Assembly: GCA_011064905.1 (NCBI GenBank)
Contig: JAAKFW010000039.1
Span: 1 to 10,170 of the forward strand
Source of the DNA: Candidatus Anoxychlamydiales bacterium
GTDB lineage: Bacteria > Chlamydiota > Chlamydiia > Chlamydiales > SM23-39
Direction of reading: 5' to 3'
DNA length: 10,170 bases
A program made the position numbers and the translations under genes. Positions 6,010-10,170 of the stretch are shown in pieces. The notes under the pieces are model-generated. The model did not search any database and was not told where the DNA came from. It saw only the letters and a list, made by a program, of their open reading frames with translations. Every line of letters begins with the position of its first letter. Positions within the stretch are counted from its first letter, which is position 1.

Positions 6010-7800
6010 TTAATTAGTTCTATATTCTGCAGCTTTATATTTAAGAGCATCCATAAACGCCTTGGTTGGTTCTCCCATCCCTGCTGATTTCAGTTCCAGT
6101 GTCTTAATTGCTTTTTCAAAGGAGCCTTCTGTCCTTTCTTTATAATGACTGCAAAGCTGAATTAAAAACAGTTCAGTTTCCAGATCTAGTTTTTCAAATT
6201 TATTATTTTTTATTAACGCTGTAGATAGGTTATGAAAGAATTTTTTCTTATCAGAGCTTTCGTAGTCCGCAAAGGTAGATTTCACAGATGTTTCCTTTCT
6301 AGTTCTTGCTCTGCGGCTTGTAGCAGGTTCTATAGGTGCTATTCCGAATTTTCTATTTCCATGGAGAGCATTCCTTATGCTTCTTTCTTGATCTTTTATT
6401 GTAGCCGAGAGCGGAGTAATGATTTTATTAAGAATGCTTAGTAACATCCGTCCTGTCCTTAGATCCTTAAAAGTAGCTAGTTCAAAGTCCTTTCCATTAT
6501 TTAAATATGTTGTCTTTCCGGTAAGATCTCTAACCCCATCAATAATATAATCTTCGAAAACTTCATTTATTTCTTTTATAAAATCCTTGGGTAAGTCATA
6601 AATAAGTTTCCTATTCTTATGTTGTGACATTTCTTCAAGTTTTTGTAAATTAGCGTATAACTTTATTAATTTTTCTAATCTCGTTTTGTTTGTCGCAATT
6701 TTACCCTTGGTTTCCGCAACTTTACGAGTGAGGGCTTCTGATTGGAGATCTTTATCTAATGCACTTTTTGGAGATGAGGAATTTATATCTCCAAATCTCA
6801 AGATATTGTTTTCTGCATTATTAAAATTAAAGATATCAATTGGTGTTTGTTTACTCTTCCATCTTATAAATCGCAAAGCTTCATCAATGTAGAGGGTTAC
6901 AGCAGGCTGGCTCGCTAAAGCAGCGAGAGATATAATAGGCATAGACAAATTTAATCCGTCTAAGCCTCCCAATATAAATGGTCTGGCTACATGTGTTATA
7001 GCATAAGATGTACCTAAGGAAATGGCTCTTCCCATAATGGGGCGATCCCACATATCAACTAGGGGTTTTGAACTAGATTTTGCTACGTTTAGCAAGGTTT
7101 TTAAACCACCTAAAGAAATATCTTTATTTTTCTTCCGTTCAACCTCTTGATTTAGATTATATCCTTGAAGAAATGTATCGTTAAATTCAGCAATACATTC
7201 TTTGAGAATTGAGTCGTTTGAGGGGTATACAGATGCTCTTTTACCAAGTTCATTTGCAGCCTCTTCTAGATTAATTTTTATTAAACCTATTCTTACATCA
7301 AGAAGCTCGTAATATTGCTTTCTATCTGCTGGAGGGAGTTTTAATTCTTCTTCTATAATTTTTATGTGATCGTCAACAATATCAATATATTTGTAAAATG
7401 TCGTTGCGTCTCTTGTCGTATTTCTAATAGATTCGTAATTGTTATAAATTTCATTTGCCTTAGGAGTCTTGCCTAAAGCTGGGTTTGCAATCAGTTTTAC
7501 GCTGACTCCCTCTCTATTTGTTACAGTACCTCCGATTATTGCAGTGTCTAAGTATTTTTTAAGATCAGGGTAATTGGGAAATTTTTCTAATAGAACATGG
7601 GGTCCTAATGAATTTAGTTTTCCTTTTGGAAGCAATCCAAACCCACCTTCTAGTGTTAATACAACCTGGTCTTTTTGGTCAAATATTTTACGATCAGTTT
7701 TCGATAGACCGGTGTAAGTAGAAACTTTAGAGAAACCAGATGTTGCTCTATTTACTAATGGTTGTATTGTTTTATCATATACGCATCCTAATATTGACAT
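6010..7800 (-). CDS. Large protein of unknown function, possible secreted effector
   Basis: I do not recognise this 596-residue protein. It has no signal peptide. Residues 1-130 look globular (for example VVLTLEGGFGLLPKG), and 130-225 are helical and charged. A mostly hydrophobic stretch at about 256-305 (SLGTSYAITHVARPFILGG, then MPIISLAALASQPAVTLYI) could be one or two membrane helices. A heptad-like helix spans 345-392, a basic cluster SRRARTRK lies near 495-502, and the C-terminal 80 residues are helical. The ATG at 7800 follows GAGGAG with seven bases between, one of the best sites in the window. It has its own terminator and a long palindrome-rich leader, so it is a separate unit. A large lineage-specific protein with mixed helical and hydrophobic parts would fit a chlamydial effector or inclusion protein, but that is inference only. 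Confidence 0.85.
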   Translation of the reverse strand: MSILGCVYDKTIQPLVNRATSGFSKVSTYTGLSKTDRKIFDQKDQVVLTLEGGFGLLPKGKLNSLGPHVLLEKFPNYPDLKKYLDTAIIGGTVTNREGVSVKLIANPALGKTPKANEIYNNYESIRNTTRDATTFYKYIDIVDDHIKIIEEELKLPPADRKQYYELLDVRIGLIKINLEEAANELGKRASVYPSNDSILKECIAEFNDTFLQGYNLNQEVERKKNKDISLGGLKTLLNVAKSSSKPLVDMWDRPIMGRAISLGTSYAITHVARPFILGGLDGLNLSMPIISLAALASQPAVTLYIDEALRFIRWKSKQTPIDIFNFNNAENNILRFGDINSSSPKSALDKDLQSEALTRKVAETKGKIATNKTRLEKLIKLYANLQKLEEMSQHKNRKLIYDLPKDFIKEINEVFEDYIIDGVRDLTGKTTYLNNGKDFELATFKDLRTGRMLLSILNKIITPLSATIKDQERSIRNALHGNRKFGIAPIEPATSRRARTRKETSVKSTFADYESSDKKKFFHNLSTALIKNNKFEKLDLETELFLIQLCSHYKERTEGSFEKAIKTLELKSAGMGEPTKAFMDALKYKAAEYRTN

Positions 7801-7853
7801 TTTTTTCTCCTCTTATTATTAATTATATTTTTTATTAATTCTTTTAATATTGC

Positions 7854-7880
7854 GTTATTAATATTTATATTATTAATAAC
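7854..7880. repeat. Perfect 10-bp inverted repeat before the 596-residue gene
   Basis: GTTATTAATA (7854-7863) and TATTAATAAC (7871-7880) are exact reverse complements with a seven-base spacer. It lies 54 bases upstream of the ATG at 7800, where a regulator could act. A two-turn spacing (about 17 bases centre to centre) is compatible with a dimeric binding protein, but no family can be named. Confidence 0.5.
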
Positions 7881-7971
7881 ATTATATAAAAAATATAATT
7901 ATATGTAAATAAAAATAGCATTGTTAATAGGAGAAAAACTAAATATAATAATATTTATTATTTGAAAGAGA

Positions 7972-7996
7972 AATTTAATATTTTAAATATTAAATT
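7972..7996. repeat. 25-bp AT-only palindrome
   Basis: AATTTAATATTT (7972-7983) and AAATATTAAATT (7985-7996) are exact reverse complements around a single central T. All bases are A or T, so chance is a real alternative, but 12-base arms are long even for this composition. Confidence 0.4.
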
Positions 7997-8025
7997 AAAA
8001 TATTTAATTAATAATTTTGGGTCTT

Positions 8026-8053
8026 TTTAAGAGCTTTTTTTATTGCTCTTAAA
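8026..8053. repeat. Nine-base hairpin without a T run
   Basis: TTTAAGAGC (8026-8034) and GCTCTTAAA (8045-8053) pair perfectly around a ten-base loop. It is the most GC-containing structure of the spacer. No T run follows on either strand, so it is not an ordinary Rho-independent terminator. It could be an operator or part of a small RNA. Confidence 0.5.
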
Positions 8054-8170
8054 TCACGTTTTGCTAAAAAGCATAGAAAATAAATAATATGCATCTAACT
8101 TACTTTAAGGCGCTTGTATTTAGAAGCTTATTATAGAGATTAAATAAATCTTAAAAAATAATAAAATTTA

Positions 8171-8217
8171 AAAAAACCAACAGTTTTAACTAATTGAAGT
8201 TAAACAACTTACCTGTT
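8171..8217 (-). terminator. Probable terminator of the ferredoxin operon
   Basis: On the minus strand, AACAG (8217-8213) and CTGTT (8183-8179) form an outer stem. Inside it TTTAAC and GTTAAA form an inner stem (8204-8199 with 8190-8185). GG and seven T follow immediately (8178-8171). It lies just past the DUF1858 stop. The stem is imperfect, so confidence is moderate. Confidence 0.5.
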
Positions 8218-8220
8218 TAT

Positions 8221-8433
8221 TTAAATCACTGAATTTAAATTGTTTAAGACTTTGTCTACTTCCTCAGGGCTTTTGCCATGTGCCATTAGGCCTTGTTCTA
8301 TAGTCTCAAATTGAGCTCCAGCGCATCCGTAGCATCCGAGGCCTTCTTGCATTAAGACATCGGCTAGAGCATCCTTTCTATCAGGGAAATTATAAAAAAT
8401 CTCCTGTATCGTCATATCTCTTGTTATACTCAT
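8221..8433 (-). CDS. DUF1858 (hybrid-cluster-associated) redox disulfide protein
   Basis: This 70-residue protein matches the DUF1858 family. It starts with ITRDMTIQEIFYNFPD and has a helical segment. The signature GLGCYGCAGA follows, with Cys34 and Cys37 as a C-X2-C pair that could form a redox-active disulfide or bind metal. It ends with the family's ETIEQGLMAHG helix. Members are often found beside hybrid-cluster proteins or other anaerobic redox enzymes; their exact reaction is not established. Here the gene follows the ferredoxin with nine bases between, and its AAGG ribosome binding site overlaps the ferredoxin stop, so the two are clearly one operon. Ferredoxin may supply electrons to the Cys pair. 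Length and spacing are normal for the family. Confidence 0.87.
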   Translation of the reverse strand: MSITRDMTIQEIFYNFPDRKDALADVLMQEGLGCYGCAGAQFETIEQGLMAHGKSPEEVDKVLNNLNSVI

Positions 8434-8442
8434 ATTAAAACC

Positions 8443-8706
8443 TTAAAATTTAATTTTTACGCTTCCGCCTTTGATTTTACATTGACAGGCGAGTCTCTCT
8501 GTTTGAATTTCTCCTAAAAAGTCCTTTTCAGCTTGTGTAGGCTCTGTGAAGTTATCCATGCCTTCAACCACCTCTATAATGCAGGAGCCGCAAACTCCCT
8601 CAGAACAAGCAAAAGGAATCCCAGCCTGTTCACACTCGTCTTTTATAGATTTACCATCTTCTATATCTACTTCTTCACTGGTATTTTCAAAAATTAGTTT
8701 TGCCAT
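8443..8706 (-). CDS. Plant-type [2Fe-2S] ferredoxin
   Basis: The 87-residue protein has the 2Fe-2S cluster set C-X4-C-X2-C (Cys34, Cys39, Cys42 in FACSEGVCGSC) and the fourth ligand Cys74 in ERLACQC. It ends with a short beta strand. It is an electron carrier in the cytoplasm. The partner reductase is not in the window. The early region EDGKSIKDECEQAGIPF and the motif PTQAEKDFLG resemble the single small ferredoxin of Chlamydia (CT059, from memory). The ATG at 8706 follows AGGAG with six to seven bases between, a strong site. It is the first gene of a two-gene operon with the DUF1858 protein. An extra Cys25 and Cys76 are not part of the standard ligand set. Confidence 0.93.
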   Translation of the reverse strand: MAKLIFENTSEEVDIEDGKSIKDECEQAGIPFACSEGVCGSCIIEVVEGMDNFTEPTQAEKDFLGEIQTERLACQCKIKGGSVKIKF

Positions 8707-8740
8707 GATTTGCTCCTTATAATTCTTTTAAGTATTTATG

Positions 8741-8770
8741 AGTATTTTGCAAAACCTTTTTTTTTATCAA
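8741..8770 (-). promoter_or_regulatory. Candidate promoter of the ferredoxin-DUF1858 operon
   Basis: On the minus strand TTGATA (8770-8765) and AATACT (8746-8741) are 18 bases apart, about 35 bases before the ferredoxin ATG. The -35 is good (five of six) and the -10 moderate (four of six). Confidence 0.42.
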
Positions 8771-8805
8771 GAAATTTTATTAAAATTTCATTTAGATAGC
8801 CAGCT

Positions 8806-8913
8806 TCACTCAAGACGATCAAGCTTTATTTCTAGCTTAGCTTTTTTTAATAATCTTTTATTATCCTCATGAAATATTCCAATTTTTAAAAAACTATTAT
8901 TATTTATGTAAAT
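8806..8913 (-). pseudogene. Possible remnant of a minus-strand gene
   Basis: On the minus strand a 35-codon frame ends at TGA (8808-8806) and includes HEDNKRLLKKAKLE followed by IKLDRLE, a typical charged helical composition. There is no start codon, and a TAA (8916-8914) lies directly upstream. The patch is visibly less AT-rich than the bases around it. This could be the decayed 3' end of a gene once upstream of the ferredoxin, or chance. No family recognised. Confidence 0.25.
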
Positions 8914-9082
8914 TTAGTTTGGTGTTATTAAAGTTATGTCTTATTAAAAAATCTTGTAATTTATCTTTTTCTTATGCGATTTCTTAATAACGTTTTGCTC
9001 TCATTTTATATTAAAACTATGCGAAAAGATATCTTATTTTTTAATTAATAAATATCAGAATAGTATTAATTAAACAATAAAT

Positions 9083-9101
9083 TAATGTTTCTTAAACATT
9101 A
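9083..9101. repeat. Perfect eight-base inverted repeat upstream of the last gene
   Basis: TAATGTTT (9083-9090) and AAACATTA (9094-9101) are exact reverse complements with a three-base spacer, about 205 bases before the ATG at 9306. It may be a regulator site or a chance hairpin. Confidence 0.4.
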
Positions 9102-9272
9102 GTTGAAAGTTATCTCTAAGCAGGGTTTTATTGTTTGAGTAAATTAAATTTTTATTAAATATAAACTTAATTTATTTTCAATTTAGTCGCAATTCTATTG
9201 AAATTAATTTCCGTTTTAGTGTAAAATTTAAACAAACTTAATTTTGGTTAATAAAAAGAAGTAGTTAGATAA

Positions 9273-9300
9273 TATAATTAAAAAAAATCCAATTAGGAGG
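9273..9300 (+). promoter_or_regulatory. -10 box and perfect Shine-Dalgarno of the gene at 9306
   Basis: A perfect TATAAT lies at 9273-9278. No good -35 is at 17 bases; TTAATA (9248-9253, 19 bases) is the nearest. The AGGAGG at 9295-9300 is the full anti-Shine-Dalgarno complement, five bases before the ATG, and fixes the start. The -10 is close to the ribosome binding site, implying a short leader of about 20 bases if this promoter is used. Confidence 0.55.
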
Positions 9301-9305
9301 AAACA

Positions 9306-10170
9306 ATGTCTAGTATGGTAAAAAATTTAAAAGACAAGATAGGATCTGCTATCATGAATACGGGCAGACCTGTTGAAAAAAAAGAAGAAGCAAAAAAAAC
9401 AGCAGATGCTGAAAAAGTTAGTTCAGTAGCTGTCGGAACTAAACTTGAAATTTCAAGAATGTCAAGTGCTTCTTTAAAGGCTAAAACTTTTTCAAAAGAA
9501 AAAAGTTCAGCTCTTTTAGAAAAAATCTCTGCAATCGTAAAAGCTGTTAGAGACTTTTTTAGTCCAGCTGTTAGAAAAGCAAATAAACAACTCGCATTAG
9601 AAGCGCTAAAGGCAACTAAATCTAATGAAGAATTGCAAAATGAAAAAAATGAGCAAACTCTAAAATTTACAAAAAATGCTAAAAAATTTGTTAAAGCTGT
9701 TAAAGGGTTTGAAAATTCAGATTCTGAGACTAATCAATATGTTACTGCTAAAAGTAAATATGAAAGCGCAGTAGAGACATTTGCAAAAGATTTAGCTAGT
9801 TTAGATGGAAAAGTAAGTAGAAAAGACTTACTTGAAATTTATAAAACAGCTGAAACGAAAGAAACTGCAAGAATTTTCGCAGATTCTAGATATGGATCTG
9901 ACTTTAAAAATGTAAATAAATCAATTTCTATTCCAAAATTTATTGATATTATTTTAGTTAGCGAAACTAAAGCTACTACAGATGCTTATAAAAAAGAGAT
10001 TAGTGGTATTGCTGATAAATTTGCAGCTTCTCTTAAAGAAGTAAAAGATATTCAAAATGCAACTAAGTTTAACTTTGATAAATTTGCTGCTGTAAGCAAA
10101 TTAGCTGACAATAGCGAATATAAAAACGTTATTGGAAAAGATCAAAAATCAATTGCTAAAGATCTTAACG
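9306..10170 (+). CDS. Lys/Ala/Ser-rich helical protein of unknown function, N-terminal part
   Basis: The frame opens at ATG 9306 and stays open for 288 codons to the window edge, so the C-terminus is missing. The start reads MSSMVKNLKDKIGSAIMNTG, then a Lys/Glu-rich linker (EKKEEAKKTADAEK). Long stretches of predicted helix rich in Lys, Ala, Ser and Glu follow (for example LLEKISAIVKAVRDFF near residues 70-85 and KNAKKFVKAVKGFENSD near 122-138). No membrane segment, cleavable signal or Cys is visible in the part present. The gene has the best ribosome binding site in the window and 599 bases of spacer upstream. I do not recognise the family. Abundant expression and a soluble helical product would fit a secreted or structural lineage-specific protein, but nothing here proves it. 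Confidence 0.8.
   Translation, partial: MSSMVKNLKDKIGSAIMNTGRPVEKKEEAKKTADAEKVSSVAVGTKLEISRMSSASLKAKTFSKEKSSALLEKISAIVKAVRDFFSPAVRKANKQLALEALKATKSNEELQNEKNEQTLKFTKNAKKFVKAVKGFENSDSETNQYVTAKSKYESAVETFAKDLASLDGKVSRKDLLEIYKTAETKETARIFADSRYGSDFKNVNKSISIPKFIDIILVSETKATTDAYKKEISGIADKFAASLKEVKDIQNATKFNFDKFAAVSKLADNSEYKNVIGKDQKSIAKDLN

Larger units (their letters stand above)
7801..8220. other. 420-base AT-rich spacer with three perfect inverted repeats
   Basis: No coding frame here looks real. The spacer holds the leader of the 596-residue gene on its left and the ferredoxin operon terminator on its right. Three perfect inverted repeats lie between, at 7854-7880, 7972-7996 and 8026-8053. A TATAAT (minus strand 7827-7822) lies about 20 bases before the ATG at 7800, with no clear -35. 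Confidence 0.6.
8707..9305. other. 599-base AT-rich spacer between divergent genes
   Basis: The left part carries the promoter region of the ferredoxin operon. At 8806-8913 on the minus strand a 35-codon frame has protein-like composition but no start, and may be a gene remnant. A perfect eight-base inverted repeat lies at 9083-9101. The right end holds the -10 and Shine-Dalgarno of the gene at 9306. The heptamer TATGCGA occurs twice (8973-8979, 9018-9024). I see no tRNA or conserved RNA. Confidence 0.5.

Noticed and set aside
6232..6892. Two plus-strand open frames inside the 596-residue gene
   Set aside because: Antisense shadows, short, Cys/Arg/Leu-rich composition, no start signals.
8738..8872. 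44-codon plus-strand frame starting ATG 8738
   Set aside because: No ribosome binding site; Ser/Leu-rich; antisense in the same codon phase to the more protein-like minus-strand frame; overlaps the ferredoxin promoter.
8973..9024. Direct repeat TATGCGA as an attachment site or iteron
   Set aside because: Only two copies of seven bases, 45 apart, with no integrase, replication gene or further copies.
1..10170. CRISPR array, insertion sequence, prophage, tRNA or rRNA genes
   Set aside because: No regularly spaced repeats, transposase or integrase motifs, tRNA T-loop consensus or rRNA-like conserved segments were seen on either strand.

Overview
The window looks like a piece of an AT-rich genome from the phylum Chlamydiae, probably an environmental or otherwise deep-branching lineage. 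Four things point there. The enoyl-ACP reductase is the plant/chlamydial subtype. The small [2Fe-2S] ferredoxin resembles the chlamydial one. An acidic protein of unknown function ends in the motif DPFSDRNRWKRGILEDP and overlaps hemW. Finally, the gene order (small basic histone-like protein, holA, rsmI/yraL, hemW, acidic protein) is, from memory, that of the C. trachomatis hctB-CT047-CT048-...-hemN-CT053 region. The low GC content is judged by eye, not computed.

Layout. Positions 1-331 hold the 3' end of an unidentified + strand membrane protein. It meets a FliO-like membrane protein gene tail to tail (332-733, -). Next come a terminator, a small Ala/Pro/Thr-rich membrane protein with a 15-bp tandem repeat (855-1319, -), fabI (1424-2323, -) and a short Lys-rich histone-like gene (2435-2668, -). 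From a divergent promoter region holding a 19-bp palindrome, holA (2768-3781, +) reads rightward and overlaps a broken rsmI/yraL (3759-4253, +). That pseudogene has two in-frame stops and an apparent internal deletion. hemW and the acidic gene (4307-5846, -) form an overlapping two-gene operon that converges on it.

Positions 6010-7800 (-) encode a 596-residue protein I do not recognise, with a very strong Shine-Dalgarno and its own terminator. A 420-base AT-rich spacer rich in perfect inverted repeats lies upstream of it. A ferredoxin plus DUF1858 redox operon follows (8221-8706, -). A 599-base spacer with a possible gene remnant leads to a Lys-rich unidentified + strand gene with a perfect AGGAGG. 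That gene starts at 9306 and runs off the window.

The recognisable genes are housekeeping: type II fatty acid synthesis (FabI), replication clamp loading (HolA), haem handling (HemW), low-potential electron transfer (ferredoxin with a thiol-pair partner) and possibly flagellar/type III export (FliO). They have modest ribosome binding sites except for the ferredoxin. The three intact unrecognised genes (855-1319, 6010-7800, 9306 onward) have strong Shine-Dalgarno sequences, and two have clear terminators of their own, which fits lineage-specific and perhaps host-directed proteins. I found no tRNA, rRNA, CRISPR array, transposase or integrase. I do not see a convincing new multi-gene system. 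The strongest unusual signals are the decayed rsmI, the unrecognised genes and the palindrome-rich spacers.
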